DNA of 64,000 bases from Jannaschia rubra. Its GTDB lineage: Bacteria; Pseudomonadota; Alphaproteobacteria; Rhodobacterales; Rhodobacteraceae. Location: contig NZ_CXPG01000017.1 in NCBI RefSeq assembly GCF_001403735.1, positions 1 through 64,000 of the forward strand, written 5' to 3'. This document shows, piece by piece, positions 9,264 through 17,764 of this stretch; the stretch's first letter is position 1, and every line of letters starts with the position of its first letter. Position numbers and translations under genes: made by a program. The notes beneath the pieces are model-generated. The model worked only from the letters and a program-made list of their open reading frames with translations, had not been told where the DNA came from and did no database searches.

Positions 9264-10001
9264 ATGCTTCGGGCAGCAGGGGAGGCGGCCTTGAGACATC
9301 TGGCCCGCATGACCGCGCCGCATTGGCTGGCGCTCTATGGCACGCTCGTCGCCGCCTGGGTGGCGGTCTGGCTGATGGCCGCGCCCGTGGAGTGGGGCAC
9401 GGCGCTGCGCGACCTGTGCCTGACGCCGGGTGCGGCGCTCGGGCCGGGCGGGGCGCTGGCGATGTGGCTGATCATGTCGGCTGCGATGATGCTGCCCACG
9501 GCGCTTCCCGCCTTCGCCACCCACGACGACATCGCCGACAGCCAGGGCACCGGCGGCGGCGCGCGGCTGGTGGCGGGCTATGGGCTGGTCTGGGTCGGGT
9601 TCTCCGCCCTCGCCGCGGTTGCGCAGATGGCGCTGGGCCACCTCGGCGTGGCGCGGGAGGCGTGGCTGGCGCCGGTCTTGCTGACGCTCGCCGGGGCCTA
9701 TCAGTTCAGTGCCCTGAAGGACGCGTGCCTTTCGAAATGCCGCCAGCCGCTCACGTTCTTCATGGGCCACTGGTCCGAAGGGCCGCTGCGGATGGGGCTG
9801 CGGCTGGGCGCGGTCTGCCTTGGTTGCTGCTGGGCACTGATGGCGCTCGGCCTGATCGGCGGGGCGATGTCGCTGGGCTTCATGGCGCTGGCGACGGCGC
9901 TGATGGTACTGGAAAAACTGTCGCGCGGGGTGCTGGTGCCCCGCGCCATCGGCCTTGGCTGCCTCGTCGGCGCGGGCTTTCTGATCGGAGGGATGACATG
10001 A
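9264..10001 (+). CDS. DUF2182 integral membrane protein
   Basis: This is a membrane protein of about 245 residues with five or six hydrophobic segments and the DUF2182 signatures 'MWLIMSAAMMLPTALPAF' (about residue 70) and 'YQFSALKDACLSKCRQPL'. The Met-rich helix and paired Cys suggest metal handling, but no function is established. The start is uncertain. ATG 9264 has only a weak ribosome site, while an in-frame TTG at 9291 has a well-placed GGGGAGG, and ATG 9309 also fits. The stop overlaps the next start (ATGA). It is the first gene of a five-gene coupled operon ending in dmdA-acuI. Confidence 0.85.
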   Translation: MLRAAGEAALRHLARMTAPHWLALYGTLVAAWVAVWLMAAPVEWGTALRDLCLTPGAALGPGGALAMWLIMSAAMMLPTALPAFATHDDIADSQGTGGGARLVAGYGLVWVGFSALAAVAQMALGHLGVAREAWLAPVLLTLAGAYQFSALKDACLSKCRQPLTFFMGHWSEGPLRMGLRLGAVCLGCCWALMALGLIGGAMSLGFMALATALMVLEKLSRGVLVPRAIGLGCLVGAGFLIGGMT

Positions 10002-10666
10002 CCACAACGACGTTGACGCAGGTGCGCCCGGCCGCGGCCACGGGGCAGACGCCCTGGGCGATCAAGGGCGAGCTGATCCTGAACTGCAACTGCACTGTCT
10101 TCTGCCCCTGCGTCGTGTCGCTGGGCAAACACGGCCCGACCGAGGGCTACTGCCAGGCCTGGGCAGGCATCCGCATCGACAGCGGACACTACGGCGACAG
10201 CGACCTGTCGGGCCTGAACGTCGGCCTGCTGCTCGATATTCCGGGCTTGATGGCGCGGGGCAACTGGAAGGCCGCGGCCTTCATCGACGACCGGGCGGAG
10301 GATGCCGCCTACGACGGTCTGGTCGAGATCTTCTCGGGGCGGGCGCGCGGCACCACCGGCCTGTTCCGCATGCTGGTGAGCGAGTTCCTGGGCGCCGAGC
10401 GTGCCGCCATCACCTATGAGACCGAGGGCAAGACCCGTCGCCTTATGGTCGGCAAGAAAATCCAGGGCGAGGTGATCCCCGTTCCCGGCAAGGACCCCGA
10501 CCGCGACATCGTGGCGACCAACACCGAATACTGGATGGGCAGCGACATCACCGTGGCCACGGCGACGAAGGGCCGGGTGCGTGCCTTCGGGCGCGTATGG
10601 GACTTCGACGGCCGCAGCGCCGAAATCTGCCAGATCGACTGGTCCGGGCCGGAGGTCGCGAAGTGA
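9998..10666 (+). CDS. DUF1326 domain protein
   Basis: This 222-residue protein belongs to the DUF1326 family, which commonly sits beside DUF2182 membrane proteins. Its N-terminus has a dense cysteine motif, 'LNCNCTVFCPC' (about residues 28-38), with a further Cys in 'GYCQAWAGI', suggesting a metal or thiol site. The rest is a predicted beta-rich fold ('AAFIDDRAEDAAYDGLVEIF'). No signal peptide is visible, so it probably acts on the cytoplasmic face with its partner. It starts in the ATGA overlap and ends in a GTGA overlap with the DinB gene. The biochemical role is unknown. Confidence 0.85.
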   Translation: MTTTTLTQVRPAAATGQTPWAIKGELILNCNCTVFCPCVVSLGKHGPTEGYCQAWAGIRIDSGHYGDSDLSGLNVGLLLDIPGLMARGNWKAAAFIDDRAEDAAYDGLVEIFSGRARGTTGLFRMLVSEFLGAERAAITYETEGKTRRLMVGKKIQGEVIPVPGKDPDRDIVATNTEYWMGSDITVATATKGRVRAFGRVWDFDGRSAEICQIDWSGPEVAK

Positions 10667-11166
10667 TAACCCTCGGTTGGGTGCGAATGACGGCGCTCTA
10701 CAACGCGTGGCAGAACAGCGGTTTGCGGCGCGACGTTCAGGCGTTGGACGCGGGCGAGGCGACCCGCGATCGGGGCGCGTTCTTCGGGTCGATCCTTGGC
10801 ACGTGCGACCATCTGCTCCGGGCCGACAAGATGTGGCTTTCCCGCATTGCGGACGGACCGGAGGCGCCGCCGGGCGGGATCGCGGAGTCGCGAAACCTGA
10901 CGCCGGACGTGGCCGCCTGGGCCGCGCGGCGGAAGGCGACGGATACCGCCATCACCCGTTGGGCCGAAGCGTTGTCCGATTGCGACGGCGACCTGACCTG
11001 TTCCTCGGGTGCGCTCGGGCGCGACATCGCGCGGCCGATGGCGGTTCTGCTCACGCATTTCTTCAACCGCCAGACCCATCACCGGGGGCAGATCCATGCC
11101 ATGCTGACCGCCGCGGGGGTCGAGCCGGAGGATACCGACCTGCCGTTCATGCCGGAGCCGGCGTGA
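10663..11166 (+). CDS. DinB family protein
   Basis: This 167-residue four-helix-bundle protein is of the DinB/YfiT type. The metal-binding histidines expected of the family appear as 'CDHLLRADKMWL' and 'THFFNRQTHHRGQIHAML'. Relatives include thiol-dependent transferases and hydrolases (for example bacillithiol or mycothiol S-transferases), so a small-molecule thiol reaction is possible but not proven. The start is GTG 10663, preceded by GGAGG at 7 bases and overlapping the stop of the DUF1326 gene. Its own stop overlaps the GTG of dmdA. Confidence 0.85.
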   Translation: MITLGWVRMTALYNAWQNSGLRRDVQALDAGEATRDRGAFFGSILGTCDHLLRADKMWLSRIADGPEAPPGGIAESRNLTPDVAAWAARRKATDTAITRWAEALSDCDGDLTCSSGALGRDIARPMAVLLTHFFNRQTHHRGQIHAMLTAAGVEPEDTDLPFMPEPA

Positions 11167-12242
11167 CGCGGCTCGCGCCCTCCAACCGCCTGCGCCGGAC
11201 CTGGTGGACGGAGGCGGTGGAGGCGTCGGGCGTCAGCGCCTGGACCGTCTACAACCGCACCCTGCTGCCGTCGGTCTTCCGCAGCCCCGCAGAGGATTGC
11301 GCCCACCTGAAGCGCGCGGTGCAGGTCTGGGACGTGGCCTGCGAACGCATCGTCCAGATCGAAGGGCCGGGCGCGGACCGCCTGATGCAACGGCTTACAC
11401 CGCGTGACCTGGACAGGGTGGGGGCGGACCGCTGTGCTTATCTGCCGGTCTGCGACAGTCGCGGTGGGATGCTGAACGACCCCGTCGCCCTGCGGCCCCG
11501 ACCGGGGGTTTGGTGGCTGTCGCTGGCCGATGGAGATCTGGGACTTTGGGTTTCGTCGCTGGCAGAGGGCGGCTTCGACTTCCGCGTGACGGAGCCGGAC
11601 ATCCAGACCCTTGCCATCCAAGGGCCGAATGCCCCGGAACTCGCTGGTCGCGTGCTTGGCAACGCCGTGCGCGAGCTGCCGTTCTTCGGCTTCGCCTGGG
11701 CGCCCTTCGACGGGGCGGAGGTGCTCGTCTCCCGATCCGGGTTCTCGAAGCAGGGCGGGTTCGAGGTCCGCGTCGCGTCCGAGGCGAAGGCTCATGCGCT
11801 CTGGGACCGGCTGATGGCCGAAGGCGCCGATCTCGACGTGCGCGCAGGCTGCCCCAACACCATCGAGAGGATCGAGGGCGGCCTTCTGTCCTACGGCAAC
11901 GACATGACCCGCGACGACACCCCGGCCGAGGCGGGGCTGGGCCGATACGTCCAGCGGTTCGACTGCATCGGCGGAGCGGCCTTGCGCGACCATCGTCCCC
12001 GGCGCAGGCTGATGGCGGTGGAACTGGAGGGCGACCCGCCGGTTTGCGACCGGGAATGGCCGCTTCTGAACGACGACGGCGACAGGGTCGGTCGCATCCG
12101 GTCGGCCGCTCGGTCGGAGGAGTTCCGATGCGGCGTCGCCATCGGCATGGTTGCGATGGACCACGGGCCGGGCGACCGCCTGACCTGCATGACACAGGAC
12201 GGCCCGCTGGCCGCGACACCCAAGGAGAGGTTCTGGAGATGA
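11163..12242 (+). CDS. dmdA: DMSP demethylase (DmdA) or close GcvT-family homologue
   Basis: DmdA transfers a methyl group from dimethylsulfoniopropionate to tetrahydrofolate, giving methylmercaptopropionate. The 359-residue product has the GcvT fold and long stretches typical of roseobacter DmdA: 'AYTVYN'-like 'AWTVYNRTLLPSVF', 'HLKRAVQVWDVACER', 'LTPRDLDRV', 'MLNDPVAL', 'SRSGFSKQGGFEV', 'RAGCPNTIERIEGGLLSYGN' and 'NDMTRDDTP'. The next gene, acuI, and the following BCCT transporter match known DMSP loci. Some usually conserved positions differ ('YNRT' where DmdA has 'YNHM'), so a paralogous methyltransferase remains possible. GTG 11163 is chosen for its GGAG and the GTGA overlap. Confidence 0.8.
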   Translation: MTRLAPSNRLRRTWWTEAVEASGVSAWTVYNRTLLPSVFRSPAEDCAHLKRAVQVWDVACERIVQIEGPGADRLMQRLTPRDLDRVGADRCAYLPVCDSRGGMLNDPVALRPRPGVWWLSLADGDLGLWVSSLAEGGFDFRVTEPDIQTLAIQGPNAPELAGRVLGNAVRELPFFGFAWAPFDGAEVLVSRSGFSKQGGFEVRVASEAKAHALWDRLMAEGADLDVRAGCPNTIERIEGGLLSYGNDMTRDDTPAEAGLGRYVQRFDCIGGAALRDHRPRRRLMAVELEGDPPVCDREWPLLNDDGDRVGRIRSAARSEEFRCGVAIGMVAMDHGPGDRLTCMTQDGPLAATPKERFWR

Positions 12243-13228
12243 GCGACACGTTCAAGGCACTGGTCGTCGACAAGGACGACGACGGCACCCGTGCGGCGGT
12301 CCGCGACCTGACGCTGGACGACCTGCCGGAGGCCGAGGTGACGGTGGCGGTCGAATATTCGACTTTGAACTACAAGGACGGGCTGTGCATCGGGCCGGGG
12401 GGCGGGCTGGTGCGGAACTATCCCCATGTCCCCGGTATCGACCTGGCCGGCACGGTCGAAGCGTCGTCGGACGACCGCTATGCCCCGGGCGACAAGGTCG
12501 TGCTGACCGGCTGGCGCGTCGGGGAGGCGCATTGGGGCGGTTATTCGCAGAAGGCCCGCGTGCGCGCCGACTGGCTGGTGCCGTTGCCCGACGGGCTGAC
12601 GACGCGGCAGGCGATGGCGGTGGGCACGGCGGGGTTCACAGCGATGCTGGCCGTGCAGGCGCTGGAGGATCACGGCTTCCGCGCCGGCCCCGTGCTGGTG
12701 ACGGGCGCATCGGGCGGTGTGGGCTCGGTGGCCGTGGCGCTCCTGTCGGCTTTGGGCAAGGAGGTGGCCGCCGTCACCGGACGCCCGGAGCAGGAGGACT
12801 ACCTGCGCGGGCTTGGTGCCACGCGAATCGTCCCGCGCGAGGATCTGGCCGAGACGGTCAAGCGCCCGCTGGAGAGCGAGACCTGGGGCGGCTGCGTCGA
12901 TGCGGTGGGGGGCGCCATGCTGGCCCGACTGCTTGGACAGATGGAATACGGCGCCTCGGTCGCGGCCGTGGGGCTTGCCGGCGGGGCGAGCCTGCCCGCG
13001 ACGGTGATCCCCTTTCTGCTGCGCGGCGTGAACCTTCTGGGCATCGACAGCGTGCTGCAACCCTACGACAACCGGGTGCGCGCCTGGGACCGGATCGCGC
13101 AGCTTCTGCCCATGGAGAGGCTGGAGGAAATGGTGGTGCCCGCCACGCTGGAGGACCTGCCCAAGCTCGGCGCCGACATCCTCAAGGGGCAGGTGCGCGG
13201 CCGCGTGGTCGTCGACCTGAACGCCTGA
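12239..13228 (+). CDS. acuI: Acrylyl-CoA reductase (NADPH)
   Basis: AcuI reduces acrylyl-CoA to propionyl-CoA with NADPH, detoxifying acrylate made from DMSP and serving 3-hydroxypropionate assimilation. The 329-residue product is a zinc-free medium-chain dehydrogenase/reductase. It shows 'STLNYKDGLCI', 'PGIDLAGTVE', the family marker 'GWRVGEAHWGGYSQKARV', the nucleotide loop 'VTGASGGVGSVAV' and 'RGVNLLGIDS'. It overlaps dmdA by ATGA and is the last gene of the coupled operon. PccB, encoded 47 kb downstream, could carboxylate the product. Confidence 0.95.
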   Translation: MSDTFKALVVDKDDDGTRAAVRDLTLDDLPEAEVTVAVEYSTLNYKDGLCIGPGGGLVRNYPHVPGIDLAGTVEASSDDRYAPGDKVVLTGWRVGEAHWGGYSQKARVRADWLVPLPDGLTTRQAMAVGTAGFTAMLAVQALEDHGFRAGPVLVTGASGGVGSVAVALLSALGKEVAAVTGRPEQEDYLRGLGATRIVPREDLAETVKRPLESETWGGCVDAVGGAMLARLLGQMEYGASVAAVGLAGGASLPATVIPFLLRGVNLLGIDSVLQPYDNRVRAWDRIAQLLPMERLEEMVVPATLEDLPKLGADILKGQVRGRVVVDLNA

Positions 13229-13366
13229 TCCACTGGACAGGGGCCTGCGCCAAGCCAGTTCCGATGTGACAAGCGGCACCGATCGGAGTACCTTCCGGCA
13301 AGATCACGCCTGTGACCCGCCATAGCCCGGCGCGTCCGAAGGCACGATCAACAAGAGGAGACAGCG

Positions 13367-15010
13367 ATGACAGACACGACGCCGGACGGCGGCATTCCCA
13401 GTCCCGAGGGCGTGACGGAGGTGATCCAGACGGATTACGAAGTCGGGCAGGACAACATCCAGCGCGATATCGGTCCCTTCGGCGTCGATATCCACAACCC
13501 GGTCTTCGTCATCTCGGGCGTCGCCATCGTGGCCTTCGTGTTCTTCACGCTCGCCCTGCCGGACCATGCTTCGGCGATCTTCACGGCGATGTTCAACTTC
13601 GTCACCCAAAACTTCGGCTGGTTCCTGATCGGGGCGGCCGACATCGTGGTCGTCTTCGCGCTGCTGCTGATCGTGACGCCTTACGGATCGGTCAGGCTGG
13701 GGGGCACCGACGCCACGCCGGACTATGGCTATATCGGCTGGTTCTCGATGCTGTTCGCGGCGGGCATGGGCATCGGGCTGATGTTCTACGGCGTGTCGGA
13801 GCCCCTGACGCACTTCTCGACCTCCTTCGGCGAACTGGCCGCGGACGAAGCGGGGCTGCGGACCGACTGGGCGCCTCTCGGCGGCGCCACGGGGGATGAG
13901 GCCGGATCGATCCGGCTGGGCATGGCCGCGACCATCTTCCACTGGGCGCTGCACCCTTGGGCCATCTACGCGACCGTCGCGCTGGCGCTGGCGCTGTTCA
14001 CCTACAACAAGGGTCTGCCGCTGACGATCCGTTCGGCCTTCTATCCGATCTTCGGCGAACGCATCTGGGGCTGGCCGGGCCACATCATCGACATCCTCGC
14101 GGTCTTCGCCACGCTGTTCGGTCTGGCGACGTCGCTTGGCTTCGGCGCGACGCAGGCCAACGCCGGCCTGAACGACCTGTTCGGCATCCCCATCGGCAAC
14201 ACGACCGAGGTGATCCTGATCACCGCGATCACCGCCGTGGCGCTGGTGTCGGTGCTGCGCGGCCTCGACGGGGGCGTGAAGATCCTGAGCGAGATCAACA
14301 TGGGACTGGCGGGGCTTCTGGCCCTCTTTACCCTGATCGTGGGGCCAACGGTCTTCCTGTTCACCTTCTTCTGGCAGAGCCTCGTGGCCTATGTCGAATA
14401 CCTGCCGGCGCTGGCCAATCCCTTCAACCGACCGGACACGAACTATTCGCAGGGCTGGACGGCGTTCTACTGGGCGTGGTGGATCAGCTGGTCGCCCTTC
14501 GTCGGCATGTTCATCGCCCGCGTCAGCCGGGGCCGGACGGTGCGCGAGTTCGTGGTCTGCGTCCTGCTCATCCCCAGCTTCGCCTGCGTCGCCTGGATGT
14601 CGATCTTCGGCGGTACGGCGATCCATCAGGTCATCACCGATGGCTATACCGCCGCGCAGGAGGCCGACCTGCCGCTGCAGCTGTTCAAGATGCTCGACCC
14701 GCTGCCGCTGGCGTCGATCACCTCGTTCCTGGGCATCATCCTGGTCATCGTGTTCTTCGTCACCTCGTCCGACTCCGGCAGCCTCGTGATCGACACGATC
14801 ACGGCGGGCGGCAAGGTCGATGCGCCGGTGCCGCAGCGGGTGTTCTGGTGCGTGTTCGAAGGTGCCGTGGCCATCGCGCTGCTGCTGGGCGGCGGGCTTG
14901 CGGCCTTGCAGTCGATGGTCATCTCGACCGGCCTGCTGTTCACGGTGGTCCTGCTGGCGCTCTGCTGGTGCATCTTCCGCGGACTTCAGTCCGAGCGGGC
15001 CGAAATCTGA
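13367..15010 (+). CDS. BCCT family betaine/DMSP transporter
   Basis: This 547-residue inner-membrane carrier is of the betaine/choline/carnitine family with about 12 transmembrane helices. The unwound-helix motif 'GMGIGLMFYG' (about residue 127) is the form found in sodium-coupled betaine carriers. The family signature is clear in 'WTAFYWAWWISWSPFVGMFIARVSRGRTVRE'. The gene follows acuI by 138 bp and has its own ribosome site (AGGAGA). Its position suggests uptake of DMSP, with glycine betaine or choline as alternatives. The long soluble N-terminus (about 45 residues) carries no obvious domain. Confidence 0.9.
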   Translation: MTDTTPDGGIPSPEGVTEVIQTDYEVGQDNIQRDIGPFGVDIHNPVFVISGVAIVAFVFFTLALPDHASAIFTAMFNFVTQNFGWFLIGAADIVVVFALLLIVTPYGSVRLGGTDATPDYGYIGWFSMLFAAGMGIGLMFYGVSEPLTHFSTSFGELAADEAGLRTDWAPLGGATGDEAGSIRLGMAATIFHWALHPWAIYATVALALALFTYNKGLPLTIRSAFYPIFGERIWGWPGHIIDILAVFATLFGLATSLGFGATQANAGLNDLFGIPIGNTTEVILITAITAVALVSVLRGLDGGVKILSEINMGLAGLLALFTLIVGPTVFLFTFFWQSLVAYVEYLPALANPFNRPDTNYSQGWTAFYWAWWISWSPFVGMFIARVSRGRTVREFVVCVLLIPSFACVAWMSIFGGTAIHQVITDGYTAAQEADLPLQLFKMLDPLPLASITSFLGIILVIVFFVTSSDSGSLVIDTITAGGKVDAPVPQRVFWCVFEGAVAIALLLGGGLAALQSMVISTGLLFTVVLLALCWCIFRGLQSERAEI

Positions 15011-15034
15011 ACCCTGCCGTTCGCGGCACGTCGC

Positions 15035-15057
15035 GGGGGCTTTCGGGCCCCCGTTTC
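15035..15057 (+). terminator. Terminator after the BCCT gene
   Basis: A GGGGGC/GCCCCC stem with a 6-nt TTTCGG loop is followed by GTTTCC, 24 bp beyond the BCCT stop codon. It separates the DMSP genes from the photolyase operon. Confidence 0.6.
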
Positions 15058-15102
15058 CGTTCGCGCCCTTGCATCGTGGCGCGCGGCCCTAGATGACGGA
15101 CC

Positions 15103-16485
15103 ATGGCTCCGATCATTCTTTGGATGCGCCGGGATTTCCGGCTGACCGACAACCCGGCGATGCACTGGGCCGCGGAACAGGGCCGCCCCGTCATCCCCGT
15201 CTTCATCCTGGACGAGGTGGTGGAGACCTGGGGCGCCGCGCCCCTGTGGCGCGCCGGGCTGGGCCTTGCCACGCTGTCGGAACGGCTGGAAGACATCGGT
15301 TCGCGGCTGATGTTGCGGCGGGGCAGGGCGATCGACGTGCTGCGCGACCTGCGGGTCGAAACCGGCGCCGACACCGTGGTCTGGAACCGCCTCTACGTCG
15401 CCGACGAGCGGGCCCGCGACACCGAGGTGAAGGAGGCGCTCCGCGACGAGGGGACCGAGGCGCGGTCGTTCCAGGCACATGTCCTGTTCGAACCCTGGAC
15501 GGTTCAGACCGGCGCGGGCGGATTCTACAAGGTCTACACCCCGTTCTGGAAGGCTGTGCGCGACCGCGATCTCGGTCGGCCGCTGCCCCCGGTCGAGGCG
15601 CTTGCCGCGCCGGACGCCTGGCCCGCGTCGGACGATCTGAACGCCTGGAACATGGGTCGTGCCATGCGGCGGGGTGCGGATGTCGTGGCGGATCATGTCC
15701 ATGTTGGGGAACTGGCCGCCCGCGACCGTCTGGTCGACTTCATCGAGACGAAGGTGGACGACTATGCCACTGCCCGCGACATGCTGGCCGTCGACGGCAC
15801 CTCCGGCCTGTCCGAGAACCTCACCTGGGGCGAGATCGGCATCCGCGAATGCTGGTTCGCCGGGCAAAAGGCGCTCCATGACGGGAAGGGTGACGCCGAG
15901 GTGTTCCTGAAGGAACTCGTCTGGCGCGACTTCGCGCACCATCTGGCGTATCACACGCCCCGCCTGACGACCGAGAACTGGCGCCCCGAATGGGACGCCT
16001 TTCCCTGGCAGGGCGACGGCGCAGATGCGGAGGCGTGGCGGCGCGGGCTCACCGGGATCGACGTGATCGATGCGGCGATGCGGGAACTCTACGTCACGGG
16101 CCGGATGCACAACCGCGCCCGGATGCTCGTCGGCTCCTATCTGACGAAGCACCTGATGACGCATTGGCGCATCGGCTGCGACTGGTTCGCGGACACGCTG
16201 ATCGACTGGGACCCGGCATCGAACGCGATGGGGTGGCAGTGGGTGGCGGGGTCGGGGCCGGACGCATCGCCCTATTTCCGCATCTTCAATCCCGACACGC
16301 AGGCCGAGAAGTTCGACCCGAAGGCCGTCTATCGCCGCAGGTGGCTGGAGGACGACGCCTTCTTCGACGCGGTGCCGCGCAGTTGGGCCATTGGTCCGGA
16401 CAGCCGGCCGGAGGAGCCCATCGTCGGGCTGGCCCTGGGCCGGGAGCAGGCGCTCGCGGCGTATCAGCAACGCGACGCGGAGTAA
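15103..16485 (+). CDS. phrB: Deoxyribodipyrimidine photolyase (class I)
   Basis: The enzyme repairs cyclobutane pyrimidine dimers using blue light, FAD and an antenna chromophore. The 460-residue product has the N-terminal Rossmann domain ('ILWMRRDFRLTDNPA', 'VWNRLYVADERARDTEVKE') and the FAD domain with 'LTWGEIGIRECW', 'FLKELVWRDFAHHLAYH', 'TGIDVIDAAMRELYVTGRMHNRARM' and the C-terminal 'DWDPASNAMGWQWVAGSGPDASPYFRIFNP'. It is the first gene of a block leading to cfa-trgAB-cysK. In Rhodobacter sphaeroides the equivalent phr and cfa genes belong to the singlet-oxygen sigma-E regulon, but I found no clear sigma-E site here. Confidence 0.96.
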   Translation: MAPIILWMRRDFRLTDNPAMHWAAEQGRPVIPVFILDEVVETWGAAPLWRAGLGLATLSERLEDIGSRLMLRRGRAIDVLRDLRVETGADTVVWNRLYVADERARDTEVKEALRDEGTEARSFQAHVLFEPWTVQTGAGGFYKVYTPFWKAVRDRDLGRPLPPVEALAAPDAWPASDDLNAWNMGRAMRRGADVVADHVHVGELAARDRLVDFIETKVDDYATARDMLAVDGTSGLSENLTWGEIGIRECWFAGQKALHDGKGDAEVFLKELVWRDFAHHLAYHTPRLTTENWRPEWDAFPWQGDGADAEAWRRGLTGIDVIDAAMRELYVTGRMHNRARMLVGSYLTKHLMTHWRIGCDWFADTLIDWDPASNAMGWQWVAGSGPDASPYFRIFNPDTQAEKFDPKAVYRRRWLEDDAFFDAVPRSWAIGPDSRPEEPIVGLALGREQALAAYQQRDAE

Positions 16486-16552
16486 TCGCGCGCCTAGGAC
16501 TTGCCGACCGAGGCAAACCGGTGGTTCAGTCTGCCCGAGGTTCGGGAGAGAC

Positions 16553-17764
16553 ATGGACGCGATCACCACACTCGACGGGCAGAAGGACCTGCCGCGGTAT
16601 TTTCCCCGGGCCTTCGCCATGGCGCAGGGCGCCGGGTCCGGGCGGCTCGACATCGTGCTGCCCGACGGTCGCCGCTTTCGCCACGACGGGCCCGAACCCG
16701 GCCCTGCGGCCGAGATCGTCGTGCAGACCGTGGACGTCTTCGCCCGCCTCGTGCGGGAGGGCGACGTGGGGTTCATGGAAAGCTACATGGACGGCTCCTG
16801 GACGACACCCGACCTTCAGGCGCTGTTCGACTACGTCAACAAGGAAGGCGACGCCCTGATCCAGCAGTTCCCCGGTTTCGTGGTTTTGCGAACCTATGAG
16901 AAGCTGCGCTTCTGGCTGCGCCGCAATACCCGCAGGCAGGCCCGCAGGAACATCTCGCGCCACTACGATCTAGGCAACGATTTCTACGGGCTCTGGCTCG
17001 ATGAGACGATGACCTATTCCTCCGGCCTGTTCGCCACCGGACAGGAATCCCTCGAAGCCGCGCAGACGGCGAAATATGCCTCGATCGTCGACCGGATGGA
17101 CGTCAAGCCGGGCGAGCACGTGCTGGAGATCGGTTGCGGCTGGGGCGGGTTCGCCGAATACGCGGCACGCGACCGGGGGCTTCGGGTGACCGGCCTGACC
17201 CTGAGCCGGGCGCAGTTGAACTTCGCCCGGGAACGGATTGAAAAGGCGGGATTGTCGGCGCAGGTCGATCTCAAGCTTCAGGACTACCGCGACGAGACGG
17301 GCAGCTATGACGGCATCGCAAGCATCGAGATGTTCGAGGCGGTGGGCCGCGAATACTGGCCCGTCTATTTCGGCATCCTGCGCGACCGGCTGCGGCCGGG
17401 GCGGCAAGCCTCGCTGCAGATCATCACCGTGCCGGACGTCCGCTGGTCGACCTACTCCCGTCAGGTGGATTTTATCCAGAAGTACATCTTCCCCGGCGGC
17501 ATGCTGCCCGCACCCATGAAGCTGGCCGAACAGGTCGCTCGCGCGGGACTGGAGGACGGCGGCTCGGTCAGTCTTGCCAAGGCCTATTCCATCACGCTGC
17601 GCCGCTGGTTCGACCGCTTCAACGCCCGTTGGGACGACGTCGCCCGACAGGGGTTCGACGACCGCTTCCGCAAGATGTGGAACCTGTATCTGACGGGCTG
17701 TGCGGGTGCGTTCGAATATGGCATGTGCGACGTGATCCAGATGACCGTACGAAAGCCCATCTGA
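16553..17764 (+). CDS. cfa: Cyclopropane-fatty-acid-phospholipid synthase family methyltransferase
   Basis: This 403-residue SAM-dependent methyltransferase modifies unsaturated acyl chains of membrane phospholipids (cyclopropane or related methylene transfer). Visible motifs are 'GFMESYMDGSWTTPDL', 'NISRHYDLGNDFYGLWLDETMTYSSG', SAM motif 'VLEIGCGWGGFAEYAA', 'TGLTLSRAQLNFARERI', 'IEMFEAVGREYW' and 'KYIFPGGMLP'. The start ATG 16553 has GGAGAG just upstream. It runs into trgA with a TGATG junction. The pairing with photolyase suggests a role in photo-oxidative membrane stress. Confidence 0.94.
   Translation: MDAITTLDGQKDLPRYFPRAFAMAQGAGSGRLDIVLPDGRRFRHDGPEPGPAAEIVVQTVDVFARLVREGDVGFMESYMDGSWTTPDLQALFDYVNKEGDALIQQFPGFVVLRTYEKLRFWLRRNTRRQARRNISRHYDLGNDFYGLWLDETMTYSSGLFATGQESLEAAQTAKYASIVDRMDVKPGEHVLEIGCGWGGFAEYAARDRGLRVTGLTLSRAQLNFARERIEKAGLSAQVDLKLQDYRDETGSYDGIASIEMFEAVGREYWPVYFGILRDRLRPGRQASLQIITVPDVRWSTYSRQVDFIQKYIFPGGMLPAPMKLAEQVARAGLEDGGSVSLAKAYSITLRRWFDRFNARWDDVARQGFDDRFRKMWNLYLTGCAGAFEYGMCDVIQMTVRKPI

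Noticed and set aside
10581-11162. Upstream extension of dmdA to a single 553-codon frame
   Set aside because: It would overlap the whole DinB gene in another frame; the conserved DmdA-like sequence starts at the GTG at 11163, which has a ribosome site.
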